Notes: generated by a model not told the origin, from the letters alone. Positions 8,020 through 17,176 are shown, counted from the stretch's first letter. The stretch: DNA of 64,000 nucleotides from Parahoeflea olei (GCF_001703635.1 NZ_LQZT01000001.1:489146-553145); one strand, 5' to 3'. Numbers and translations: made by a program.

Positions 8020-8865
8020 GTGAAAATCGGCATGAACATGTTCTTGTGGACCACCCATGTCGGCATGGAACACCACGCGCTGCTGGCGCAGCTGAAGGCG
8101 TGCGGCTTCGACGGCGTGGAAATCCCGATCTTCGAGGGCGACGTCGCCCATTACCGCACGCTGGCAACCATGCTCGACGATCTCGGCCTTGAGCGCACGG
8201 CAGTCACCGCCATGGGCGACCCTTCGATGAACCTGATCGGCACGGCCCAGGAGCGGGCCAGGGGCGTCGATTACATGCGCGCCACGCTCGACAAGACCCA
8301 GGCGCTCGGCGCCAGCCTGATCTGCGGGCCGATGCATTCCACGCTCGGGCATTTTTCCGGCAGCGGGCCGACCGAAGAGGAATTCGCCCGCTCCGCCGGC
8401 TCGCAGCGCCAGATCGGCGCCCATGCCGCCGATCTCGGCATCACCATCGCGCTGGAAGCGCTCAACCGCTTCGAATGCTACCTCGTCAACACCATGGACG
8501 GTCTCGCCGCCCATCTCGCCGAGATCGACCATCCGAATATCCGCGCGATGTATGACACGTTCCACGCCAATATCGAGGAAACCGATCCGATCGGCGCCCT
8601 CACCCGCAATGCCGGCGTCGTGGCCCATATCCACATTTCGGAAAACGATCGCGGGGTACCCGGCCGCGGCAATATACCTTGGGCCGAAACCTATGCCGCA
8701 ATCCGCGACATCGGCTATGATGGATGGCTGACGATCGAGAGTTTCGGCCGCGGCCTGCCGGAACTGGCTGCGGCCACCAGGGTATGGCGCGACTTTGCCG
8801 AAAGCCCCGAGGCAGTGTATCGGGAGGGATACGACCATATCCGCCGCTCGCTCGGCGGCCGCTAG
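8020..8865 (+). CDS. Ketose 3-epimerase-like TIM barrel
   Basis: A 281-residue TIM-barrel protein of the sugar isomerase/epimerase family, closest in pattern to D-tagatose/D-psicose 3-epimerases. The metal site is visible as E in IALEALNRFE, D in MYDTFH, H in IHISEN and E in IESFG. I start it at GTG 8020 because GGGGAG lies six bases upstream; the ATG at 8032 lacks one. The gene is divergent from the minus-strand epimerase operon and shares its promoter region with the two TGGTNNNACCA dyads. A GC hairpin (8917-8932) follows it. Confidence 0.88.
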   Translation: MKIGMNMFLWTTHVGMEHHALLAQLKACGFDGVEIPIFEGDVAHYRTLATMLDDLGLERTAVTAMGDPSMNLIGTAQERARGVDYMRATLDKTQALGASLICGPMHSTLGHFSGSGPTEEEFARSAGSQRQIGAHAADLGITIALEALNRFECYLVNTMDGLAAHLAEIDHPNIRAMYDTFHANIEETDPIGALTRNAGVVAHIHISENDRGVPGRGNIPWAETYAAIRDIGYDGWLTIESFGRGLPELAAATRVWRDFAESPEAVYREGYDHIRRSLGGR

Positions 8866-8916
8866 GGAAGCCGCACCAGCTCCCCTCGCGGGACACGAAA
8901 GATGGGGGACGACATC

Positions 8917-8932
8917 GGCGGGAAAGCCCGCC
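8917..8932 (+). terminator. Short GC hairpin after epimerase gene
   Basis: GGCGGG and CCCGCC form a perfect 6-base stem around a 4-base loop, 52 bases after the epimerase stop. There is no T-run, so it may be an RNA-stabilising or weak termination hairpin. Confidence 0.3.
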
Positions 8933-9037
8933 TGTTGCGGATCGTCCGGGTCCGCCAATCCAGGGGCGCAGACCGCGCGCCTCCCAACACAAGCGCCGCA
9001 AACGGCGCAGCAAACTTCAGTCTGGAGGTAACGACCA

Positions 9038-10093
9038 ATGAAAACCATCAAGGGCCCCGCACTGTTCCTGGCACAATTTGCCGGCGACGACGCGCCGTTC
9101 AATTCCTGGAAATCGATCACCAAATGGGCCGCCGATTGCGGCTACAAGGGCGTTCAGGTGCCAAGCTGGGACGGCCGCCTGATCGATCTCGCCAAGGCCG
9201 CCGCATCGAAGGACTATTGTGACGAGTTCAAGGGCGTCGCCGCGGAGAACGGCGTCGAGGTGACGGAGCTGTCGACGCATCTTCAGGGCCAGCTGGTCGC
9301 CGTGCACCCGGCCTATGACGAGGCCTTCGACGGCTTTGCCGCGCCCGAGGTGCGGGGCAACCCCAAGGCGCGCCAGCAATGGGCGGTCGAGCAGGTGAAG
9401 ATGGCGCTCAAGGCCTCGCAGCACATGGGCATCGGCGCGATGGCGTCCTTCTCCGGCGCGCTCGCCTGGCCCTATATCTATCCCTGGCCGCAGCGGCCGG
9501 CGGGCCTGGTCGAGACCGCCTTCGACGAACTCGCCAAGCGCTGGCGTCCGATCCTCGACCACGCCGAAGAGTGCGGCGTCGACGTCTGCTACGAGATCCA
9601 CCCGGGCGAAGACCTGCATGACGGCGTCACCTTCGAGATGTTTCTCGAGCGCGTCGGCAACCACGCGCGCTGCAACATGCTCTACGATCCGTCGCACTAT
9701 GTGCTGCAGTGCCTCGACTACATCGACAACATCGACATCTACAAGGACCGCATCAAGATGTTCCACGTCAAGGATGCGGAGTTCAATCCGACCGGGCGGC
9801 AGGGCGTCTATTCGGGCTACCAGTCCTGGGTCGACCGGGCCGGACGGTTCCGGTCGCTGGGGGACGGCCAGGTCGATTTCGGCGCGATCTTCTCGAAGAT
9901 GGCCGCCAATGATTTCGACGGCTGGGCCGTGGTCGAATGGGAATGCTGCCTCAAGCACCCCGAAGACGGTGCGCGCGAAGGCGCGCAATTCGTCGCCGAC
10001 CACATCATCCGGGTAACCGAGCGGGCCTTCGACGATTTCGCCGACGGCGGCACCGACGAGGCCGCCAACCGCCGCATGCTCGGCATTTCGTAA
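9038..10093 (+). CDS. Sugar phosphate isomerase/epimerase-like TIM barrel
   Basis: A 351-residue TIM-barrel protein of the xylose-isomerase-like family, longer than the two epimerases before it. Candidate metal ligands are E in YEIHPGED, D in YDPSHY, H in FHVKDAE and E in VVEWE. The family member YcjR is a 4-epimerase for 3-keto-glycosides, and proteins of this type often sit beside Gfo/Idh oxidoreductases that make or remove a keto group; that is the case here, with the oxidoreductase starting 14 bases later. A strong GGAGG precedes the start. The pair could therefore process a 3-keto sugar or disaccharide; this is inference. Confidence 0.87.
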   Translation: MKTIKGPALFLAQFAGDDAPFNSWKSITKWAADCGYKGVQVPSWDGRLIDLAKAAASKDYCDEFKGVAAENGVEVTELSTHLQGQLVAVHPAYDEAFDGFAAPEVRGNPKARQQWAVEQVKMALKASQHMGIGAMASFSGALAWPYIYPWPQRPAGLVETAFDELAKRWRPILDHAEECGVDVCYEIHPGEDLHDGVTFEMFLERVGNHARCNMLYDPSHYVLQCLDYIDNIDIYKDRIKMFHVKDAEFNPTGRQGVYSGYQSWVDRAGRFRSLGDGQVDFGAIFSKMAANDFDGWAVVEWECCLKHPEDGAREGAQFVADHIIRVTERAFDDFADGGTDEAANRRMLGIS

Positions 10094-10107
10094 GCGGGAG
10101 GCGGACC

Positions 10108-11295
10108 ATGGCAATCGAAGGAACCTCAACCGCAGCCTCGCGGCGCATCCGGCTCGGCATGGTCGGCGGCGGCCGCGATGCCTTCATCGGCGGCGTGCAC
10201 CGCATCGCCTCGCGCATAGACGACCGCTATGAGCTGGTAGCCGGCGCCTTCTCCTCGACGCCCGAGAAATCGAAGGCCTCTGCCGCCGATCTCGGCGTGG
10301 CGCCGGACCGGGCCTATGGCGACTATGTCGAAATGGCCAAGCGCGAGGCGCGGCTCAAGAACGGCATCGAAGCGGTGGCGATCGTCACCCCCAACCACAT
10401 GCACTATCCGGTGGCGCGCGAGTTCCTCAAGCGCGGCATCCATGTGATCTGCGACAAGCCGCTGACTTCGACGCTCACCGACGCCCGCAAGCTTGCCAAG
10501 GCGGCGGAGGCCTCGGGCGCGCTGTTCGTGCTCACCCACAACTACACCGGTTACCCGATGATCCGGCAGGCCCGCGACATGATCGCCAGCGGCGAACTCG
10601 GCACGATCCGGCTGGTGCAGGTCGAATATGCCCAGGACTGGCTCTCGGAGAACCTCGAAGAGACCGGCCAGAAGCAGGCGGGTTGGCGCACCGACCCGGA
10701 GCGCTCGGGCCTCGGCGGCTCGACCGGCGACATCGGCACCCACGCCTTCAATCTCGCAAGCTTCGTCTCGGGCCTCAAGCTCGAGGAACTCTGCGCCGAT
10801 CTCGACGCCTTTGTCGAAGGCCGCAGGGTTGATGACAACGGCCATGTGCTGATGCGCTTCGAGGGCGGGGCCAAGGGCATGCTCTGGTGCAGCCAGGTGG
10901 CGCCGGGCAACGAGAATGCGCTCAAGCTCCGGATCTACGGCACCAAGGGCGGGCTGGAATGGGCGCAGGAAGACCCGAACTATCTCTGGCACGCGCCGCT
11001 GGGCCAACCCAAGCGCCTGCTCACGCGCAACGGCGCCGGCGCCACCGCGGCCTGCCAGCGCATGAGCCGGATCCCGGGCGGCCATCCCGAAGGCTATCTC
11101 GAGGGCTTCGCCAATATCTATACCGAAGCCGCGGAAGCGATCCGGGCGCGTCAGGCCGGAAAGCCCGCGCCGTCCGAAGTCATGTTCCCCGGCATCGAGG
11201 ACGGTCTTGCGGGCGTGGCCTTCGTCACCGGCTGCGTGGAGTCCTCGCGCAAGGGCGCGGCCTGGGTGAAGTTCGCCAATTACATGCGCCGATAG
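10108..11295 (+). CDS. Gfo/Idh/MocA-family oxidoreductase
   Basis: A 395-residue NAD(P)-dependent sugar oxidoreductase. The N-terminal Rossmann motif is GMVGGGRDAFIGG (about residues 17-29), the EKP motif appears as CDKPL with the lysine kept, and the C-terminal domain has the DIGTHAF motif with the usual aspartate and histidine. Family members oxidise one hydroxyl of a sugar or inositol; the trehalose-utilisation protein ThuB of rhizobia has a similar N-terminus, but I do not assign that function. It follows the TIM-barrel gene by 14 bases with its own GGGAGG ribosome site. Confidence 0.88.
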   Translation: MAIEGTSTAASRRIRLGMVGGGRDAFIGGVHRIASRIDDRYELVAGAFSSTPEKSKASAADLGVAPDRAYGDYVEMAKREARLKNGIEAVAIVTPNHMHYPVAREFLKRGIHVICDKPLTSTLTDARKLAKAAEASGALFVLTHNYTGYPMIRQARDMIASGELGTIRLVQVEYAQDWLSENLEETGQKQAGWRTDPERSGLGGSTGDIGTHAFNLASFVSGLKLEELCADLDAFVEGRRVDDNGHVLMRFEGGAKGMLWCSQVAPGNENALKLRIYGTKGGLEWAQEDPNYLWHAPLGQPKRLLTRNGAGATAACQRMSRIPGGHPEGYLEGFANIYTEAAEAIRARQAGKPAPSEVMFPGIEDGLAGVAFVTGCVESSRKGAAWVKFANYMRR

Positions 11296-11702
11296 CACTC
11301 GGCGCCTGACCCGGCCAGGACATCGGCGTGCAGCTTCTCGTCCCCGATCAGGGATCACGAACGCTGCGCGCCGCTGTTCGTGTTGCGGCACCCGCAGGGT
11401 CTGCCACCGCAGGGCCTTACCATTCAGCTTGGCACCAGCCGATCTCGACATCCGTCGCTGCACTTCAGGTTGAGATCCTACTTGCCGACGACGCTCGGAA
11501 CTTGAAGCCCCGGGACTCGTGCCACAGAAGACCTGGGGGAGAAGCGCAATGGACCAACGAGCCCTGCTTTCACGACGCGCTGTGGAACAGGCCACCCGGC
11601 GCGCACGGCAGGGGCCTTGTCCCGGCATCCAGACCGGCCCTTGAGCCGGAAGACCGCCGGGCACGCCCATGCCAAAGATCGGCTCTTGTGCCGGCAACCT
11701 CG
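11296..11702. other. Non-coding convergent region
   Basis: About 400 bases between the converging oxidoreductase and D-aminopeptidase genes. It holds a perfect 7-base inverted repeat (CACGAAC at 11356-11362, GTTCGTG at 11376-11382, 13-base loop) some 60 bases after the oxidoreductase stop. A 31-codon frame starts at 11551 behind a GGGGAG, but its composition gives no support for a protein. No tRNA, repeat copy or decayed gene was recognised. Confidence 0.5.
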
Positions 11703-12503
11703 TCAGGCGGTCAGGAAGCGCAAGGCCCGTTGGATTTCGAAAAACTCCGCGGCCTTGAACGCGACCGAACGGTCCTTGCGCAGCTCGGCGCCGGGATACC
11801 AGGACACGCGCCAGGCATCGGTCGGATTGGCGAATTCGACCACGACCTCGAAGGGGCCTTCCAATCCCGGAATCCGCTCCGACGGCGCAGCCGACAGCGC
11901 AGCCTCGACGCCGTCGCGGATCGCCTCCCGCGCCCGGGCCGGGCTGATCGAGAGAGCCGCGCGGCCGAACCCTTCAAGCGTCGCCACGGTGGCTATCCCC
12001 GGCACCAGCGCCTGCGCGTCGGCACAGATTTCGGCGTCACCGGACAGGAACACCGACGGCACCCGGTAGCGGGCGGCGCACAGGGCATTCATGGTGAATT
12101 CCGACACCACCGCACCGTTGAGCAGGAGCCGCGAGATCCGCAGCGTGCTGGTGTGGGCGAGCGGATTGGCTTCCGAACCGGCCTTGGCGTGATAGCCCGT
12201 GTAGAGGCAGGCGGTAAAATCCGGCGAAAGCCCGAACATCATGCTGTCGGGATGGCCCGACCAGCCGCGCATCACCCGGGCATAGGCGGGAAGCCGGTCG
12301 AGCCGCAGGTTGCGGCCACTGTCATGCGCATCCTTGACCATGATCTCGGTGGCGCCCGCGGCGCGCGCACCCTCGCAGGCCGCGACCACTTCCGCCGTCA
12401 TCAGCTCGCGGAATTCCTGGTAGTCGGCGTGGGTGCGTTCCGCCTCGTCCCAATGGGCGATGCCCGCGGTGCCCTCGATATCGGCAGAAATGAAGATCTT
12501 CAT
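11703..12503 (-). CDS. dppA: D-aminopeptidase, M55 family (DppA-like)
   Basis: A 266-residue metallopeptidase of family M55, which removes N-terminal D-amino acids, typically D-alanine from D-Ala peptides. The DxE motif is at D8 and E10, as in the Bacillus subtilis enzyme, and H60 (KDAH) falls at the same number; H105 and E135 fit the remaining metal ligands. Start taken at 12503 because the family begins MKIFISxDxEG. It overlaps the stop region of the DmpA-like gene by four bases and is the last gene of a six-gene operon that also has a D-amino-acid transaminase, supporting a role in using D-amino-acid peptides. Confidence 0.9.
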   Translation of the reverse strand: MKIFISADIEGTAGIAHWDEAERTHADYQEFRELMTAEVVAACEGARAAGATEIMVKDAHDSGRNLRLDRLPAYARVMRGWSGHPDSMMFGLSPDFTACLYTGYHAKAGSEANPLAHTSTLRISRLLLNGAVVSEFTMNALCAARYRVPSVFLSGDAEICADAQALVPGIATVATLEGFGRAALSISPARAREAIRDGVEAALSAAPSERIPGLEGPFEVVVEFANPTDAWRVSWYPGAELRKDRSVAFKAAEFFEIQRALRFLTA

Positions 12504-13537
12504 GGTCGATTGGCCTCCGCCCAGTCGGCAAGGGAAGGAAAGCTGCGGCCCGACCGGCCCGCGGTCGCGGGGCTCGCGCACAGTGCGTTGAGCACCGCCT
12601 CCTGCGTGGCTTCAGTGGCTGCCCGGAACGGGATGTCGATATGCCGGTCGGCGATCCGCGCCACCGACTGGAAATCCGGGCCGTCATGGGCCACCGGATC
12701 GGCGGTGGTGAATCCGAGCGCGATGTCACCAGAGCCGTGCCCCCAGAAAGCGCCGAGTCGGGCGAGCCCCGCGCCCGCACGCCGCGTCACGCGCTGAAGC
12801 TGGCGGTCGGACAGCGGCAGGTCGGTGGCGAGCAGGACGATCACCGATCCCTTTTCCGGAGCCGCGGGGCCGCGCGGGTCCGGCCGGCGGCCATCCGGCA
12901 GCACGAGGTCGCCCGCCCGCCCGAAATTGGCGAGCACCAGCGCGCCGAGCATGTGGTCGCGACCGCCGATGCGCATCTTTCGCGACGCGGTTCCGATGCC
13001 GGCCTTGAACCCGAAGGCGGTCATGCCCGTCCCCGCGCCGACCGCGCCCTGCGCAACCGGACCGGAGGCTGCCGCGTCGAGCGCTTGATCGGCATGCTGC
13101 GGCGTGACCGCCAGCGCCTGGATGTCGCTGATGGCGCCGTCATTGCATTCGAGCACGACCGCGTTGACGGTCGAGGTCTCCCGTCCGATCGCGGGATTGG
13201 CCGCGATCGCGCGCCGGACCAGCGCCTCCGTGCAGGCCGACACCCCGAATGTATTGGTCAAAAGGAGCGGCGTCTCGATCGTGCCGAGTTCGGCGACCTG
13301 GACCAGTCCCGCCGATTTGCCGAAGCCGTTGATGATCTCGACGGCCGCCCGCACCTTGAGACGGAACGGGTCGTCCCCGTGCGGCAGCACCGCGGTCACC
13401 CCGGTCGCAAGGCCGTTGCCCGACAGCGTGTGATGGCCCACGCGCACGCCCTCGACGTCGGTGATGGCGTTGAGCGGCCCCGGCGCGAGGCTGTTGGGGC
13501 CGTCGCTCCACAGATGGAGGTCGCGCGCTGTGGTCAT
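12500..13537 (-). CDS. P1/S58 family aminopeptidase (DmpA-like)
   Basis: A 345-residue peptidase of family S58 (L-aminopeptidase/D-Ala-esterase DmpA and beta-peptidyl aminopeptidases). These are made as one chain that cuts itself before the nucleophilic serine; the matching Gly-Ser pair is G230-S231 in KGSVIVLLATD. The N-terminal GPLNAITDVEGVRVGH stretch is typical of the family. DmpA enzymes hydrolyse D-alanine amides and esters and short peptides, so pairing with a DppA-like D-aminopeptidase is meaningful. Ribosome site GGAAGG lies before the start; 25 bases separate it from the ABC ATPase gene. Confidence 0.9.
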   Translation of the reverse strand: MTTARDLHLWSDGPNSLAPGPLNAITDVEGVRVGHHTLSGNGLATGVTAVLPHGDDPFRLKVRAAVEIINGFGKSAGLVQVAELGTIETPLLLTNTFGVSACTEALVRRAIAANPAIGRETSTVNAVVLECNDGAISDIQALAVTPQHADQALDAAASGPVAQGAVGAGTGMTAFGFKAGIGTASRKMRIGGRDHMLGALVLANFGRAGDLVLPDGRRPDPRGPAAPEKGSVIVLLATDLPLSDRQLQRVTRRAGAGLARLGAFWGHGSGDIALGFTTADPVAHDGPDFQSVARIADRHIDIPFRAATEATQEAVLNALCASPATAGRSGRSFPSLADWAEANRP

Positions 13538-13562
13538 GTCCGGTCCTTCCCGTTCGGGCGGC

Positions 13563-14306
13563 CTAGAGCCGCCCGGCTTTTCTCAGGCTGCGCAGGAAGG
13601 CCTGGGTGCGTTCGCCCTGCGGATTGCCGAGGATGTCGGCCGGCGGTCCCTGCTCGTAGACCTTGCCCGCCTGCAGGAAGCATATCCGATCCGCCACTTC
13701 GCGCGCAAAGCCCATTTCGTGGGTGGCAAGGATCATCGTCATGCCGCCGGCGGCAAGGTCGCGGACGATGTCGAGCACCTCCGAGACCAGTTCCGGATCG
13801 AGCGCCGAGGTGATCTCGTCGAGAAGCAGCAGCATCGGCTCCATCATCAGCGCCCGCACGATGGCGACACGCTGCTGCTGGCCGCCCGACAACCGGTCGG
13901 GATAGTCGTTGGCTTTGTGGGTCAGCGCGATCCGCTCGAGAAAGGCCATCGCCTTTTCCTCGGCCTCGCGGCGGCTCATGCCCAGCACCTTGGTCGGCGC
14001 AAGGATCGTGTTCTCCAGAACCGTCATGTGCGGAAACAGGTTGTAGCCCTGGAACACGATGCCGATGTCGCGGCGCAACCGGTCGAGATCCACGCCGGGT
14101 CCGGTGATCCGGTCGCCATGGATGCGGATCTCGCCCGACGAGATTTCCTCGAGCCGGTTGACGCAGCGGAGCAGCGTGGACTTGCCGCAGCCCGAAGGCC
14201 CGATCAGGCAGATCACCTCGTGCTCCTCGATATCGAGCGAAAAGTCGGAGATGACCTCAAGGTGGTCGTAGCGTTTGGTAACGTGGTCGATTTCGACGAG
14301 CGCCAT
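13563..14306 (-). CDS. Polar amino acid ABC transporter ATPase (GlnQ/HisP type)
   Basis: A 247-residue ATPase with Walker A GPSGCGKST (residues 36-44), signature LSGGQQQR, Walker B LLLDEI and switch TATHEM-like ATHEMGFAR. Length and sequence are those of the polar amino acid uptake family. Walker B ends in isoleucine where most have proline (DEP), a common variant. It is four bases after the permease stop in the same operon, with an AGGAGG ribosome site. The substrate is probably a D- or L-amino acid or small peptide, judged by neighbours. Confidence 0.93.
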   Translation of the reverse strand: MALVEIDHVTKRYDHLEVISDFSLDIEEHEVICLIGPSGCGKSTLLRCVNRLEEISSGEIRIHGDRITGPGVDLDRLRRDIGIVFQGYNLFPHMTVLENTILAPTKVLGMSRREAEEKAMAFLERIALTHKANDYPDRLSGGQQQRVAIVRALMMEPMLLLLDEITSALDPELVSEVLDIVRDLAAGGMTMILATHEMGFAREVADRICFLQAGKVYEQGPPADILGNPQGERTQAFLRSLRKAGRL

Positions 14307-14310
14307 CGGT

Positions 14311-15429
14311 CTATCCTCCTGCCCGCATGCGCCGGCGGTCCCGTTCGCTGAGCTTGTCGACGATGCGCGCCTGCGGAATTGTCACCGCGATGAACAGGAT
14401 CGCGACGGTGGTCACCGCAGACAGGTTGAAGTTATTGGCGGCGATGATCTTGGCCTGGTTGAAGGCGTCGATCGCGCCGATGATGGCGACGAGCGCCGTG
14501 TCCTTCTGCAGGCTGATGCAGTTGTTCATCAGCGGCGGGATGATGTTGCGCACGGCCAGCGGCACCACCACGTAACGCATGGTCTTGACGTGGCTGAGCC
14601 CCAGCGAGCGGGCAGCGGCGACCTGGCTGTGATGCACGCCTTCGATGCCCGCCCGGTAGATCTCGGATGTGTAGGCACCGTAGGTCAGCGTCAGCGCGAT
14701 GATGGCGTAGGACGTGCTCGACAGGTCCGACAGGAACGGCAGGTTGGTGAGCGGCAGCCCGAAGCCGATCAGATAGATGGTGATGATCGCCGGCAACCCG
14801 CGAAACAGATCGCCATAAGCGATCGCCAGAACCCGCAACGGCCGGCCAGCCGCCCCAGGCAAGGTGCGGGCAAGCGCAATCACCAGCGCCCAGACGAGGA
14901 TCAGCACCGCCGAGACGGAGAAGATCAGGATATTGGTGCCGAAGGCGCGCAGCACCTTGCCGGCCGAATCGCGGATCAGCACAAGATCGAAAAAGGTTCG
15001 GCTGACGGCGGCGTCATTGACCACCATGAACCAGGCGCCGGCGGTGACGATCAGCAGCGCCCCCGTCCAGGCAAGCGCTTTCCACGAGCGCGTCGAGGCC
15101 TCGTCGCCCAGCAGGCGGGCGGTGTGAACATCCTCCTGCCGCCCGGCGGCAAGGGATTTCAGGAAGGCGCTTGCCGCCATGACCAGCACCAGCGCCGCAA
15201 CCAGCGCCGCAATCATGCCCGGCAGCGAGGCAGCCACCGGCGACACCCCCTGGGACACGGCATAACTGCCGATATGCTGCGCCGAGGCGGCGACGACCAG
15301 ACAGGTCAGGGCCGAAAGCATGAGCGTGAAGCTCGCCCGACCCCTGTAGGTTTTCGTGGAGCGTCGGGCGCGCCATTCGGCGGCGCGCCCTGCTTCATCC
15401 TGCGATACCAAGATGATGTGATCGGTCAT
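14311..15429 (-). CDS. Amino acid ABC transporter permease (HisM type) with extra N-terminal helices
   Basis: A 372-residue inner-membrane permease. The C-terminal about 230 residues are a standard HisM/GlnP domain with the coupling motif around SQVAAARSLGLSHVKTMRYV. The N-terminal about 130 residues add three hydrophobic segments not found in the short family members, as in the long-permease versions. It is the only permease in the operon, so it likely works as a homodimer. The start at 15429 lies four bases after the binding-protein stop; a longer start at 15456 would overlap that gene. Confidence 0.88.
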   Translation of the reverse strand: MTDHIILVSQDEAGRAAEWRARRSTKTYRGRASFTLMLSALTCLVVAASAQHIGSYAVSQGVSPVAASLPGMIAALVAALVLVMAASAFLKSLAAGRQEDVHTARLLGDEASTRSWKALAWTGALLIVTAGAWFMVVNDAAVSRTFFDLVLIRDSAGKVLRAFGTNILIFSVSAVLILVWALVIALARTLPGAAGRPLRVLAIAYGDLFRGLPAIITIYLIGFGLPLTNLPFLSDLSSTSYAIIALTLTYGAYTSEIYRAGIEGVHHSQVAAARSLGLSHVKTMRYVVVPLAVRNIIPPLMNNCISLQKDTALVAIIGAIDAFNQAKIIAANNFNLSAVTTVAILFIAVTIPQARIVDKLSERDRRRMRAGG

Positions 15430-15433
15430 CGGA

Positions 15434-16279
15434 TCAGTTTTTCCAGACCGGGACATCCTCGGGCTTCAGGCCGCCACGCGCGGCCGCAAGATACTCTTCC
15501 TCAAGTGCGGCCAGCGTGCCGTCGGCCGCCATGTCGGCGATGATCCGGTCGATCACTTCCGCCTGCTTGGCGCCCTTGGGGTAGACGCCTGCCGTATCGC
15601 GGCCGCCCGCATACTGGCCGACGACCTTGAGCCGGCCATTGGAATTGGAGACCTGACCGAGCACGACCGAGATGTCGGTCATGACCACATCGACATTGCC
15701 GGCAGCCAGCGCGGTGAACATCGCACCCGTGTCGTCGAACACCGACAGCTGCGCCTCGGGCAGGTTTTCCTGCACCCAGTCGACCATGATGGTGCCAGCC
15801 TGGGTGCCAAGCTTGGCCTGCTTGATGCTGGTCTCGTCGATATCGGAATCCGCGCGCACGGCGAGGCCGAAGGCACCGCGGGCATAGGGCGTCGAGAAAT
15901 CGACCACCTTCTTGCGCGGCTCTGTGACCGAAATCAGCGCAAGCGCGATGTCGAAAGCCTTGTTCTGGCCGGCAACGATCGAATCGAACGAAGCGTTCTT
16001 GAGCACGACCTTGTCGAGGCCCAGGCGCGAGGCGATGTTGACCGCCATGCAGAACTCGCGCCCACTGGTCACCGTCTCGGGCGTGTCACCATTGAACTCG
16101 CCGACCGCCGGCAGGTTGATGACGACAGTGAACTGGCCGGGGACGGCGGGTTCGATCTGCTCGGTGCCGGCCTTGCCGAACAGCTTGCAATCGCCATAGC
16201 CTTCGGTGGCCAGCGTCGGGGTTGCGAGGGCCAGGAATGCGCCGAGCGCGGAGCCGAGATATTTTACCTTGTTGTTCAT
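15434..16279 (-). CDS. Amino acid ABC transporter substrate-binding protein (family 3)
   Basis: A 281-residue periplasmic binding protein. It begins with a clear signal peptide (KVKYLGSALGAFLALATPTLA, cut about residue 24) and shows the family-3 landmarks: a substrate-binding stretch near FDIALALISVTEPRKKVVDF and FTALAAGNVDVVMTD in the second lobe. It would deliver an amino acid to the permease encoded next. The gene lies 33 bases after the D-amino-acid transaminase with ribosome site AAGGGAA. Confidence 0.9.
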   Translation of the reverse strand: MNNKVKYLGSALGAFLALATPTLATEGYGDCKLFGKAGTEQIEPAVPGQFTVVINLPAVGEFNGDTPETVTSGREFCMAVNIASRLGLDKVVLKNASFDSIVAGQNKAFDIALALISVTEPRKKVVDFSTPYARGAFGLAVRADSDIDETSIKQAKLGTQAGTIMVDWVQENLPEAQLSVFDDTGAMFTALAAGNVDVVMTDISVVLGQVSNSNGRLKVVGQYAGGRDTAGVYPKGAKQAEVIDRIIADMAADGTLAALEEEYLAAARGGLKPEDVPVWKN

Positions 16280-16312
16280 TTCGTTCCCTTTTTGGTTCAG
16301 CTTGTTGATCGT

Positions 16313-17176
16313 TCAGAGAGTCATGGCCTCGCGGATGCCCGCTGCATCGAGGTAATAGGCTTGCAGTTTCCGGGTCAGCGGCCCCGGCTCGCCACCGCCC
16401 AGCAACGTTTCGCCGATGCGGACCACCGGCGTGACGAAGCTGGATGCGGATGTCTGGAAGGCCTCGACGGCGCTCTGCGCTTCGGCGAGGCTGAAACTTC
16501 TTTCCTCGACCACCAGGCCCTGGGCCTCGCACAGCCGCATCAGCGCCCGGCGGGTGCAGCCGGGGAGAGTGGCGTGCGAGTTGGCGCGCGTGACGATGCG
16601 GCGGTCGTCCGGAATGATGAAGGCGGTGGAGGAAGCCCCTTCGGTCACGGTGCCGTTTTCGACGAACCAGACGTCGTCGAACCCGCGGGCGCGCGCCTCC
16701 CGCTTGGCCATCACCTGGCCGAGCAGCATGGCCGTCTTGATGTCGCGCCGGGCCCAGCGCGGATCGGGAGCGATGTCGACAGCAACGCCATTGCGTTGCG
16801 CCTTGGTATCCCGGAGCGCCTTGGCCTGGGTGAAGGCCACGAAGGTCGGCGTGAGATCCGCAGCGTAGAGGAACTCGCGATCCGCTTCCCCGCGCGAAAC
16901 CTGAAGATAGACGGCGCCTTCCATGAGATTGTTGCGTGCAATCAGTTCACGCTGGATCTCGACAATGCGGTCGAGCGGCATCGGCAACGGGATCGAAAGC
17001 TCCGTCAGCGAACGGGCGAAGCGCGCCAGATGCAGGTCGTTGTCGATCATGCGGCCGCCCAGGACGGCGGTCACTTCATAGGCCGCGTCGCCAAACAGGA
17101 AGCCCCGATCGAAGAGACCGATCCTTGCCTTTTCCTCGGGCACGAACTCATTGGCACAGTAGACGACTCTTCCCAT
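16313..17176 (-). CDS. D-amino acid transaminase-like class IV aminotransferase
   Basis: A 287-residue PLP enzyme of fold type IV. The PLP lysine is K147 in RRDIKTAM, a pattern typical of D-amino acid transaminase rather than the branched-chain enzyme; the N-terminal LFDRGFLFGDAAYEV and the ENGTVTEGASS loop are conserved. It would convert D-alanine or another D-amino acid and 2-oxoglutarate to the keto acid and D-glutamate. Start at 17176 fits the family length; longer frames run into the divergent promoter. First gene of the operon with the amino acid transporter and two peptidases that act on D-residues. Confidence 0.88.
   Translation of the reverse strand: MGRVVYCANEFVPEEKARIGLFDRGFLFGDAAYEVTAVLGGRMIDNDLHLARFARSLTELSIPLPMPLDRIVEIQRELIARNNLMEGAVYLQVSRGEADREFLYAADLTPTFVAFTQAKALRDTKAQRNGVAVDIAPDPRWARRDIKTAMLLGQVMAKREARARGFDDVWFVENGTVTEGASSTAFIIPDDRRIVTRANSHATLPGCTRRALMRLCEAQGLVVEERSFSLAEAQSAVEAFQTSASSFVTPVVRIGETLLGGGEPGPLTRKLQAYYLDAAGIREAMTL

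Noticed and set aside
11551..11646. 31-codon frame behind a GGGGAG in the 11.3-11.7 kb gap
   Set aside because: Too short, no hydrophobic or conserved pattern, and the convergent position argues against an independent gene.
11328..12797. A 489-codon plus-strand frame across the gap and the D-aminopeptidase gene
   Set aside because: Runs antisense through two well-supported peptidase genes and shows no protein-like motif.
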